Of a stretch of DNA of 33,648 nucleotides, positions 22,044 to 29,299 are shown in pieces. This DNA comes from Alphaproteobacteria bacterium (lineage in GTDB: Bacteria > Pseudomonadota > Alphaproteobacteria > Rs-D84 > CACZYB01): NCBI GenBank assembly GCA_009785175.1, contig WQWV01000007.1:1-33648 (forward strand), written 5' to 3'. Position 1 is the first letter of the stretch. Each line of letters starts with the position of its first letter. Both the position numbers and the translations under genes were made by a program. Under the pieces are notes generated by a model. It did no database searches, was not told where the DNA came from, and saw only the letters and a list, made by a program, of their open reading frames with translations.

Positions 22044-23357
22044 ATGCAACGCAGGCTTGTCCTTATGTTATTGGCTGTTTTAGGCATTTCCGCACGGGTG
22101 GAGGCGCGGCCTATCGTGCTTCCTATCGTCCCCATGAAATCCAACGAAGCGTTCATCGCGCCCGTATTCGACTATCCCACGTTCGACGAAGTCGCAGCGG
22201 TCGAGCCGTATGTATACACGCTAGATCCGGAAATGTTCGTCGAGGTCGCGGTTGCTCCGGTTGCAAAGCCTAGAGCCGCAGCGCCGGCACCCAAGCTTCC
22301 TGTTATAGAAGAGCTTATCTACACTTCGTCGTTCGTGCCGGCTATTACCTATTCCGCCACGCCGGTTATCGAATCCATCGAAGAAATCAGCGTAGCGCAG
22401 ATCGCCACCATAGACGCGCCTGTGGTCGATTCCGGCTCGCCGTTCGGAGTTATAGCGCGTCATACGCCCGCTCCGGCACGCAAGGTGGGGAAAAATTCCA
22501 TATCGTTCGGAGAGCGCGAAGTCGCGCAGAACAGCCCGTTCGTTAAATCCTTTTCGGCCATTCGGCCCGAGGTGAGAAGGGATGCGCCGGCCGCGTCCAC
22601 GCCCGCGCCAGCACCGGCCCCCGCCGCCACGCCTGCTCCGCGTCCCCAGGTGAAGGGCGCTCAACGCTCGCGCCGCGGGGAACGCGAAGTTGCAAGCGCC
22701 AATTTGAAAAACGAACTCGCCCGTAGCTATTTGGCCCAGAACCAATTCCTTGCCCCGCTCGAGGACTGGGACGACGAGGACGAAGATTGGGATTGGGACG
22801 ACGAATGGGACGACGAGGAGGATCATTGGGAACCTGCGCCGGCACCTATGGCGCCCATAGCGCCCCGTCCCGCGCCAGTTGCCGCGGCGCCCGCTGCTGA
22901 ACCACTTAACCTCAAAGCTACAGTGCGCCGTGTGGAACTGCCCTCCGGACGACCACTTCGCGCGGGAAACCGCGAAGTGTTGCAGCTTAAATTATCGTTC
23001 GACGAGAACTCGGCCGCTATGGCGACCGAATCCGTAAATTTGCTTCGCTCGTTCGCACAAGTCGCGACAAACATTCCCACCACCACGATCGAAATAGGCG
23101 TGCCTGAGGTTTCAATGGGCACCGAGAACGGACGCGTGCTTGCCGCCAGACGCGTGGCCATAGTTTCCAACGTCATGCGCGGCGCAGGTGTTGCGGATCG
23201 TCAGATCAATCCCGTGCTTGTCCAGCGCGATGCTAACTCGTTTACATTCAGGGCGGTCGACAACGATGTATCCGAGACCATACGAGTGGCGCATGCAGGC
23301 GACGAACTTTTCGGCGACGGAGCGAACGTCCAGACTTTCCGCGTCAATCGGTGGTAA
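22044..23357 (+). CDS. Secreted Pro/Ala-rich protein with acidic tract and OmpA-like C-terminus
   Basis: The 437-residue precursor has an N-terminal signal peptide (cleavage near EARP, residue ~23). It then has a long, low-complexity Pro/Ala/Val-rich region, a very acidic Trp/Asp/Glu segment at about 240-260 (repeated DWD, DEDEDWDWDD, DDEED) and another Pro/Ala stretch. The last ~150 residues resemble an OmpA-type peptidoglycan-binding domain in layout: LKLSFDENSAAMATESVNLLRSFAQ, then a middle block, then ENGRVLAARRVAIVSNVMRGAG. The characteristic T-D...R residues are not obvious, so binding is doubtful. It probably lies in the periplasm or outer membrane. Confidence 0.72.
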   Translation: MQRRLVLMLLAVLGISARVEARPIVLPIVPMKSNEAFIAPVFDYPTFDEVAAVEPYVYTLDPEMFVEVAVAPVAKPRAAAPAPKLPVIEELIYTSSFVPAITYSATPVIESIEEISVAQIATIDAPVVDSGSPFGVIARHTPAPARKVGKNSISFGEREVAQNSPFVKSFSAIRPEVRRDAPAASTPAPAPAPAATPAPRPQVKGAQRSRRGEREVASANLKNELARSYLAQNQFLAPLEDWDDEDEDWDWDDEWDDEEDHWEPAPAPMAPIAPRPAPVAAAPAAEPLNLKATVRRVELPSGRPLRAGNREVLQLKLSFDENSAAMATESVNLLRSFAQVATNIPTTTIEIGVPEVSMGTENGRVLAARRVAIVSNVMRGAGVADRQINPVLVQRDANSFTFRAVDNDVSETIRVAHAGDELFGDGANVQTFRVNRW

Positions 23358-23413
23358 GCCGCTAAACCGAAAGTCCTTCGCATTGCTCAGTGTCCTTTCG
23401 ATTGGAAATTCTA

Positions 23414-23442
23414 TTGCAAAGTTTTCCATAAAAGCATACATT
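23414..23442 (+). promoter_or_regulatory. Promoter upstream of comF
   Basis: TTGCAA (23414-23419), 17-bp spacer and TACATT (23437-23442). It would start near 23449, with a leader of roughly 90 nt to the chosen ATG. Confidence 0.5.
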
Positions 23443-23539
23443 AATCTCGACTATGGTCGAGGTGGCCGCTGGAATATCCAATACAGCGGGGTTCTGTTAT
23501 TGGGATTGTTTAACGCCCCGGCCTTATTTTTGGATTTAT

Positions 23540-24274
23540 ATGCTATTAAAATTTATCAGTAATTTTCTTTTTCCTCCGCGCTGTTTGAGTTGCGAGAGGG
23601 CCGTGGCGGCGCAGGACGGATTATGCGGCGAGTGCTTCGCCGGTGCTCAACTTATATCCGAGCCGTGCTGCAGGCTTTGCGGGCATCCGTTCGAGCTTGC
23701 CTTTGCGCCCGTTTCCAAATCCATATTGGTATGCCGCAGGTGCCAGCGCTTGAAGCCAACGTTTACCGCCCATCGCGCGGTAATGCTCTATTCGGTGGCG
23801 GCGAAGAATATAATACTGCCGCTAAAGCACGCGGACGACACCAAAATGGCCAAATTCATGGCGAGAATGATGAGCGCACGCGCCGCTTCTTTCATCGACA
23901 AGGTCGACGTGGTGATGCCTGTGCCGATACATTTTTTGCGACTTTTGAAACGTAAATACAACCAAGCGGCTTTGCTTGCACGGCTGATCGCCATGGATTC
24001 AGGCAAAGAGTTTTTACATGATACACTCGTGAGAATTCGTGCGACCGAATCACAGGGAACCAAGACTCCTAGGGAACGTGCTGTTAATGTAAGCCGGGCT
24101 TTTCGTGTTCGCGACCGCAATGCTGTGCGCGGGAAATCAGTATTGCTTGTCGACGATGTTTATACAAGCGGCGCAACGCTTAACGAATGCGCCAAGGTTT
24201 TGCGATGGGCAGGCGCGAAACGGATCTATTGTTTGACTTTTGCGAAGACCGGACGGGTGCGGCAGCTTGGGTAG
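23540..24274 (+). CDS. comF: ComF/GntX-family phosphoribosyltransferase-like protein
   Basis: The 244-residue protein has an N-terminal zinc-finger region with CxxC pairs (FPPRCLSCE, GLCGECF, CCRLCGHP, LVCRRCQ) and a C-terminal PRTase domain with the PRPP motif VLLVDDVYTSGATLNEC (~205). ComF is needed for DNA uptake in competent bacteria, but the family also occurs in species that are not known to be competent. The PP-x-C-x-x-C start suits the ATG at 23540. An in-frame ATG at 23453 lies close behind a promoter but would add 29 residues not typical of the family. RBS is weak. Confidence 0.9.
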   Translation: MLLKFISNFLFPPRCLSCERAVAAQDGLCGECFAGAQLISEPCCRLCGHPFELAFAPVSKSILVCRRCQRLKPTFTAHRAVMLYSVAAKNIILPLKHADDTKMAKFMARMMSARAASFIDKVDVVMPVPIHFLRLLKRKYNQAALLARLIAMDSGKEFLHDTLVRIRATESQGTKTPRERAVNVSRAFRVRDRNAVRGKSVLLVDDVYTSGATLNECAKVLRWAGAKRIYCLTFAKTGRVRQLG

Positions 24275-24276
24275 AC

Positions 24277-24305
24277 TTGCCCTTCTTAAAAAATTGGAAT
24301 ATAAT
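24277..24305 (+). promoter_or_regulatory. Promoter predicting a leaderless start at 24312
   Basis: TTGCCC (24277-24282), 17-bp spacer and a perfect TATAAT (24300-24305), then only 6 nt to the ATG. It starts just after the comF stop codon. Confidence 0.72.
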
Positions 24306-24311
24306 GATGTA

Positions 24312-24728
24312 ATGAAGATTTTTATTTTCTTGATTTTATTCGCGTTCGGCGCGACGGCGGTGCCGGACGTATCGCTTGAGGAAGCGTGTTATGCACGGAT
24401 ACTCGAGCTTGACGCGCCGCCGCGCACTACCGAGAGAATCATGATACTTATGGCCGAACGTTGCGCGCGGTTCATGAGAGACGACGAATGCGCCGGCCTG
24501 ACCGAAGCGGCGGAGCTTGCCGTGGCGCGAATTTACGGTTGCCAGAGGGCGCTTGTCGCCGTGCAAGAGCGAGTTGTGCCGGCGGATTCGGGCTTCGATT
24601 TATTGCTTGAAAATTGCATAAACGGAATCGCTATTGGAATGAATCCCGCAAACGCCGCGGATTTCGCAGTGCGCGAAACTTTCGGCGAGGGAGTGCCCAT
24701 GCGGGAAGTGAATAGAATGAGGCGGTAG
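24312..24728 (+). CDS. Secreted hypothetical protein, probably leaderless mRNA
   Basis: A 138-residue protein with a short signal peptide (IFIFLILFAFGATA, cleavage near residue 16) and five cysteines in the mature part. Helices predicted from the ELDAPPRTTERIM region and the E/A-rich segment suggest a small helical periplasmic domain. No family is recognised. The start is defined by the -10 box that ends 6 bases before it; there is no Shine-Dalgarno. It could be co-regulated with comF or independent. Confidence 0.65.
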   Translation: MKIFIFLILFAFGATAVPDVSLEEACYARILELDAPPRTTERIMILMAERCARFMRDDECAGLTEAAELAVARIYGCQRALVAVQERVVPADSGFDLLLENCINGIAIGMNPANAADFAVRETFGEGVPMREVNRMRR

Positions 24729-25030
24729 CCGTTATACCCGCGAGCCCAGGCGAGTATCGCCCACACAAACGCCAACTGCTCTTGGCGTCCCGCCTTGCTC
24801 GAGCTTCAGCCACTTCTATACTTTTAGCTTCCTAGCGAGCGTTTACGCGAAGCTGCGCGCACCCAACGTCTCGGCGTAGCGCATAGCGAAGCCAAGAACG
24901 CCGGCATGGGCGGCTAAGCCGTAAGGCGCGCTGCCCTGCGTGGGGCGGCGTTCAGCGCGCAGCTCGCAAGCTCGCTTAAAATGGTCATATATTTCACTGA
25001 ATTCCGCATCAAGTGCGGAATGACATTTTT
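24729..25030. other. Repeat-filled convergent intergenic region
   Basis: No gene supported. It holds a cluster of palindromic GC-rich segments (24735-24880), mosaic element copy g (24890-24976) and a REP with a T tract (24995-25031). The REP can also act as a terminator for the plus-strand gene. Confidence 0.7.
24890..24976 (+). repeat. GC-rich mosaic palindromic element, copy g
   Basis: Contains AAGAACGCCGGCATGGGCGG, then GCGCGCTGCCCTGCGTGGGG, CGGCGTTCAGCGCGC and AGCTCGCAAGCTCGCT. It matches copies a, e, f and h. Confidence 0.7.
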
Positions 25031-25031
25031 T
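24995..25031 (+). terminator. REP-like palindrome doubling as a terminator
   Basis: CACTGAATTCCGCA-tcaag-TGCGGAATGACA followed by seven T. The stem sequence differs from the other REPs (ATTCCGCA in place of ATTACCCGG) with complementary changes in both arms. It could terminate the gene at 24312. Confidence 0.55.
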
Positions 25032-25537
25032 TACCCGCAGAAATCCTTCTCGACATCGCGGCCGAACGAGAGCCACTTCATGCCCTCGGCCCTTTTGCGG
25101 CAGGCATAGATAAATTTCGTGCGGACGTCCCGGAATGTCCTGAATCGCGCAAGCGCGTTCTTGAACATCGGATCGGCGGCAAGCGGCGCGATCCCCTCGG
25201 CCATGTCCGCGATCAATTCCGCGCTCCTTAAAATATCGTTCTGAAGCAAATATGCCTCGTCGTATGAAATATTCCCGGCCGCTATTTTATTCGCGTTAGA
25301 AAGTATACGGAGGAAGTTGGCCACGGCCTCGGCATCTTGAACCAAATAGCCCTGGGTCATGCCGACCATCAAAAACAGATCCTGTTTCTGTTCGTCGAAG
25401 CGCACGACCTCGGCCGATTTGCCGTTGCTTAGCCTATCACCCAAAACCCGGTTGGAAAGCACGAAGGCAACAAGGGCCACCGCAACTATGCCGGCAAGAA
25501 TAAACGGTTTCTTTTTCGCTTTCAATTTGTCCCTCAT
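25031..25537 (-). CDS. Single-pass membrane protein, hypothetical, leaderless
   Basis: The 168-residue protein has a basic N-terminus (MRDKLKAKKKPF), one transmembrane helix (ILAGIVAVALVAFVLSN, ~13-29) and a helical extracytoplasmic domain of about 135 residues, with cysteines only near the end (KFIYACRK and DFCG). No family is recognised. It diverges from the prepilin operon and shares its -10 region, which suggests a functional link with those proteins. The ATG at 25537 is 6 nt from a TATTAT -10 with a consensus TTGACA -35, and no Shine-Dalgarno exists. Confidence 0.68.
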   Translation of the reverse strand: MRDKLKAKKKPFILAGIVAVALVAFVLSNRVLGDRLSNGKSAEVVRFDEQKQDLFLMVGMTQGYLVQDAEAVANFLRILSNANKIAAGNISYDEAYLLQNDILRSAELIADMAEGIAPLAADPMFKNALARFRTFRDVRTKFIYACRKRAEGMKWLSFGRDVEKDFCG

Positions 25538-25572
25538 TTTGGTATAATACCACCCGAGAGGGAAAATGTCAA
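25520..25572. promoter_or_regulatory. Overlapping divergent promoters of the prepilin operon and the membrane protein
   Basis: Plus strand: TTTCAA (25520-25525), 17 bp, TATAAT (25543-25548), feeding the prepilin operon. Minus strand: TTGACA (25572-25567), 17 bp, TATTAT (25549-25544), feeding the membrane protein, with start at the ATG. The two -10 boxes overlap over five bases. Confidence 0.72.
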
Positions 25573-27611
25573 AACGACTTCTTTATATGAAAGAAAGCCG
25601 TGGTGCCGCGCTTATGCAGGCGGTCATGGGCCTTACCCTTATGATAATCGGAGTGCCAATAGTCATCGACGAGATGAGGAAGGCACAGGAACGAGCCCTT
25701 ATCGCCGAATCGACAACCCAGCTTGAAAACCTCGAGCGCGTGGCGACAACATATTTCATGTTCAACAAAGGAAGCCTTGAGCCGAAAAGAGTCGGGCCGC
25801 GCAAGTGGAGAACCGAAATAAATTCCGAGGGCAAGGAAGTGTTGGTCTTCGACGCCGACGGAAGGCCGATACTAGAAGTGGACAGCTCGCACTCGATAGT
25901 GGATCGGTGCTATTGCTTCCACAACTCGACCGAACCAATGGACGGTATCAGCTCGTTATGCTCCGATACACAAAATTTCTCGGTGTTCGAGCCGTTCGGC
26001 GGAAGAGCAATGGGAAGATACAGAAACGCCCTTGGTATGGAAAACTTCGTGATCGTATGCAAAACCATAGTTCGCGATCAAAACGGCTGGCCCGCGCTTA
26101 GAAGAGAAGGCGGAATTGAAAAATACACATACGCAATAAACGGCGTGGCAGGAGCGGGAAAAAGAGACGGTCTTGAAAAGGCTAACATAATGCTTGGGCA
26201 ACTCGGATCCCGACTTTTGGATAGGGGCGGAATCATGGTGGGGGGCGAGCCGTTCGTATCGGAATTCAACATACCCAGATTCAGCGTATGCTCTGGACTT
26301 CACGCAGCCGAGAACGTAGGAACACCCGAAAATCAAATAATGGTGCAGCGTTGTTCGCAATGGAACGACGGAGGCGGTCTTAACAGCGAGGCCGAGAGGG
26401 TGACCAAGTTCGTTAAAAACTTCTTCCCGGATTCCGTCGTAGTATGGCTTAGCGACATGAACAGATTCTCGGAGTTCCTGCATGCCTCCGAGCTAAAGGG
26501 CAACGTTCCGGACAAGAAAATAGTCAACACAATGATGACCAACCTGCACATGGGCGGAAACGACATAAAAAACATAGGATCGCTACATGTGGAAAACAGG
26601 CTTGTCCTTCAGAAAACCGCAGATGAAAGAAATCCCACGAATCTTGGCCCGCTATCCCTTTCTGCCGGAACGGTGTCGGGATACAAGGCCAAGTTCCAAG
26701 AAGCGCTTGCGATCGGGGGAACCCTTATAATAGCGCCGGACAGCATAGGAGCCTCGGGCGGCAACATAATCATGCAGGGCGGAGCAACGGGGGCGCAAAG
26801 AACCGAGGACGCATGCGCCACGCGCGAATTCCCAAGGGGTTCGGGACACACGCCCAGAACCGGAAACTGCGGCCCATTTAACAACACTACAAACAACCTA
26901 TTCCCTGTGATAGGAAAGGACTATGAGCCAAACGAAATGGGAAACATGTCGCTTACGCTTCAGGACATCAATGTGGAAAAAACTCTGGAGGCAGGCGTGA
27001 TCAGGCTTCCGGAATCAGACCTTACCATCACAAACAACGGAAAACTTGTCATAACCAATTCGATCACCATAGACAGCGACCTTATCGTAAGGCCCGATGT
27101 GGACTGTAGCGCATACAACAATCAATCAAGCTGCAACGCGAACGCCTCATCTTGCTCGTGGAACAATGCAGTATTGCCCAACAGATGCGAAAACAAAGGT
27201 CTTTCCGCAGTGCGCCTTTCCGCCAACAAAATAACGTCCGAACCTACGGACAACGCGACCCTGTTCTCGCAGGGGGTGAAGCTACACGGTGCTTATGCGG
27301 GCGACATCACGGCCACAATATGCGGAGCGGACTGTCCGTCCATAATAGGAGCCTCGACAAGGTCGGAAACAACCGCGCGCATACGACTTGCCGGAAAAAC
27401 GGAACTTGAGGACATCATCATAAGGAACGCGCCGGGCGGCGCCGACAGTTGCGGAAGCGCCGGGGGCAGCAACTGCGTATCACTTGCGCGAACGATAGAA
27501 AGGTATATACAAGTCGTCAACGTGCTGCACGAATTCACGCACAACGTCCTAAACCTTGAATATATCGCCCAGACAGATCCAGGAGATACGCCTCCGGGAG
27601 ACGAACCATGA
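25566..27611 (+). CDS. Large prepilin-like protein 1 (681 aa)
   Basis: The N-terminus is a type IV prepilin-like signal: a short basic leader ending SRG13, cleavage before AALMQAVMGLTLMIIGVPIVI. The residue at +5 is Gln where prepilins have Glu. A coiled helix with TTQLENLERVATTYFMFNKG follows. The rest (about 600 residues) is extracytoplasmic. A segment near residue 325 (TNLHMGGNDIKNIGSLHVE) resembles the PilV/shufflon and tail-fibre repeat T-x-L-x-M-x-G-x-x-I-x-N. Around 514-545 lies a Cys-rich stretch with DCSAYNNQSSCNANASSCSW. The end is helical with a proline-rich tail. The RBS is GAGAGG. The stop codon overlaps the next ATG by four bases. Confidence 0.78.
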   Translation: MSKRLLYMKESRGAALMQAVMGLTLMIIGVPIVIDEMRKAQERALIAESTTQLENLERVATTYFMFNKGSLEPKRVGPRKWRTEINSEGKEVLVFDADGRPILEVDSSHSIVDRCYCFHNSTEPMDGISSLCSDTQNFSVFEPFGGRAMGRYRNALGMENFVIVCKTIVRDQNGWPALRREGGIEKYTYAINGVAGAGKRDGLEKANIMLGQLGSRLLDRGGIMVGGEPFVSEFNIPRFSVCSGLHAAENVGTPENQIMVQRCSQWNDGGGLNSEAERVTKFVKNFFPDSVVVWLSDMNRFSEFLHASELKGNVPDKKIVNTMMTNLHMGGNDIKNIGSLHVENRLVLQKTADERNPTNLGPLSLSAGTVSGYKAKFQEALAIGGTLIIAPDSIGASGGNIIMQGGATGAQRTEDACATREFPRGSGHTPRTGNCGPFNNTTNNLFPVIGKDYEPNEMGNMSLTLQDINVEKTLEAGVIRLPESDLTITNNGKLVITNSITIDSDLIVRPDVDCSAYNNQSSCNANASSCSWNNAVLPNRCENKGLSAVRLSANKITSEPTDNATLFSQGVKLHGAYAGDITATICGADCPSIIGASTRSETTARIRLAGKTELEDIIIRNAPGGADSCGSAGGSNCVSLARTIERYIQVVNVLHEFTHNVLNLEYIAQTDPGDTPPGDEP

Positions 27612-29299
27612 GGAGATTATTTAGGAACAGCGCCGGCGTTGGACTTATCGAGGTAATACTCGCGGTAGGAGTGCTCTCGATAATCGCGCCCGTGGCATAC
27701 CGCTATATATATCAGGAAATGCTTGAGGTCAACAGCCTAAGGCTTGCCTCGAGCCTTAGAAGCATAGAAGGATCCATGGGCGCTTACATGACTTTGCGAA
27801 GAGGAGAATGGTCGGGCAATTTCGGACGCGCAGAGGACGAGGACGACAACTGTCCCAACGACAGCACGCGATCGCAATTCGAAGAATGCTATGGACTAAG
27901 CCCTCTCATACCCAAAACTATAACCGAGAATATGAAAGTCCGGTGGACGCGCGAAATAGACGCAGACACCAAAAAAGGCGCAATCAAGGTATACGCCCTA
28001 TTGAACCTTCAGACATTCAACATTTCAGAACCTGCTATGCGACGAGCCCTACTTTATTGCGGAGATAACTGCGGAATGGCAGAGATGGGCGAAGGAGACA
28101 AGCCGGCAAAACTTGTATCCTCGACCGGAGCATGGTCGACCGATTGCACCGAAAATCCCCTTTGCGAGGGCGAAGGAGTAAATAGGATCACCAAGAACAC
28201 ACTTGTAGTAAGGGTGGACAGCGCGGCACTTGGCGACGATTTCGACGAGAACAACTTCCTTGCAAGAACAGGGTTCAACGGCATAGAGGGCAATACCATG
28301 CGAACATGCTTCTCGCTTGGGTGCAGAACGGGAGACGGCACCACCGCCGGATGTCCCAACGCGGGTGCGCCGCCGGCAGCTGGAACATGCCTTGACATAA
28401 ACCACGACATAAACGACGCAAGCGACCTATTCGCAAGATTCCTTAGCGTAAAACCCCAATTCGGCAAGGCAGAGGGTAAAACCGACCAAAATTACGGATG
28501 CAGGCACTCGATATGCTTCGTCGACGGAACGTTTTTCGGAGGAGTCAATATCGAGCGGCACAAGAAGGACGACGATACTTGGACCGGAGACATGGTCATA
28601 GAAAAAAGCGTCGAGCTGACACTTAGGAACATAATAGTCGCGGGACACCTTAACCTTGAGGGAAAAGAATCGACCTTCGAAAATATAACCGTAGTCGACA
28701 ACCCCAGCGTATGCCCGCTTAACAAAGGTTCGGACGGAGAGCAGCACAGCAGTTGCGATACTAATATTTCCGTATTCGAAAATCCGTGCCTCGGCGCCGG
28801 AATATGCCCGTTCGACACTTCGAAACGAACCGAGCTCGAGGCTCAATACGCGGCATTCAGAGACCTAAGACTCGGAGACAGGCTTTCCGTTAAAAACCTA
28901 TGGGTGCCAGAAGGATACGGTGGCAAGGCAGGCGACTATCTACCCCTTGTAATAAAACCGGCAAGCATGGATCAGCTGAACGTAAGAATGGGAGAAATAG
29001 ACGTAGAAACGCTCGACTCGAAAGAGATCCAGATAACCGAGGGCGAACTTTGGATATCCGACGGAAGCGGAGCAGGGGCAAGGACGGATAGGGGAAAGCT
29101 TGTCGTGGGAAGCGATGCGGCGCTTAACTTCAAGACTACCGGAAACGTAAAGAGCGAAATCGGCAGCGTAATAACGCGAGTCCAAAACCTTATGACAGAC
29201 GTCAACAACCTTAATCAAAGACATGTTGAGGGCAGAAGGATTGCAATACCCCCAGAACTTGAACCGACAAGACTAACCGATATAAAAATCGGAGGTTAA
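27608..29299 (+). CDS. Large prepilin-like protein 2 (563 aa)
   Basis: The leader MRRLFRNSAG is followed by VGLIEVILAVGVLSIIAPVAY, an orthodox prepilin motif with Glu at +5, and an amphipathic helix. The remaining ~500 residues hold several cysteine pairs (for example YCGDNCGM, CFSLGCR, CPLNKG...CDT, CLGAGICPFD) and a segment of beta-rich repeats (NIIVAGHLNLEGKESTFENI near 340) like the corresponding parts of proteins 1 and 3. It ends in a helical stretch (VITRVQNLMTDVNNLNQRHV). Function unknown; it looks like a minor pilin or adhesin. It starts overlapping the gene before and ends directly before the next ATG. Confidence 0.78.
   Translation: MRRLFRNSAGVGLIEVILAVGVLSIIAPVAYRYIYQEMLEVNSLRLASSLRSIEGSMGAYMTLRRGEWSGNFGRAEDEDDNCPNDSTRSQFEECYGLSPLIPKTITENMKVRWTREIDADTKKGAIKVYALLNLQTFNISEPAMRRALLYCGDNCGMAEMGEGDKPAKLVSSTGAWSTDCTENPLCEGEGVNRITKNTLVVRVDSAALGDDFDENNFLARTGFNGIEGNTMRTCFSLGCRTGDGTTAGCPNAGAPPAAGTCLDINHDINDASDLFARFLSVKPQFGKAEGKTDQNYGCRHSICFVDGTFFGGVNIERHKKDDDTWTGDMVIEKSVELTLRNIIVAGHLNLEGKESTFENITVVDNPSVCPLNKGSDGEQHSSCDTNISVFENPCLGAGICPFDTSKRTELEAQYAAFRDLRLGDRLSVKNLWVPEGYGGKAGDYLPLVIKPASMDQLNVRMGEIDVETLDSKEIQITEGELWISDGSGAGARTDRGKLVVGSDAALNFKTTGNVKSEIGSVITRVQNLMTDVNNLNQRHVEGRRIAIPPELEPTRLTDIKIGG

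Noticed and set aside
23453-23539. Extended start for ComF at 23453
   Set aside because: It would add 29 residues not typical of ComF, and the sequence looks spacer-derived. It stays possible because a promoter ends ten bases upstream.
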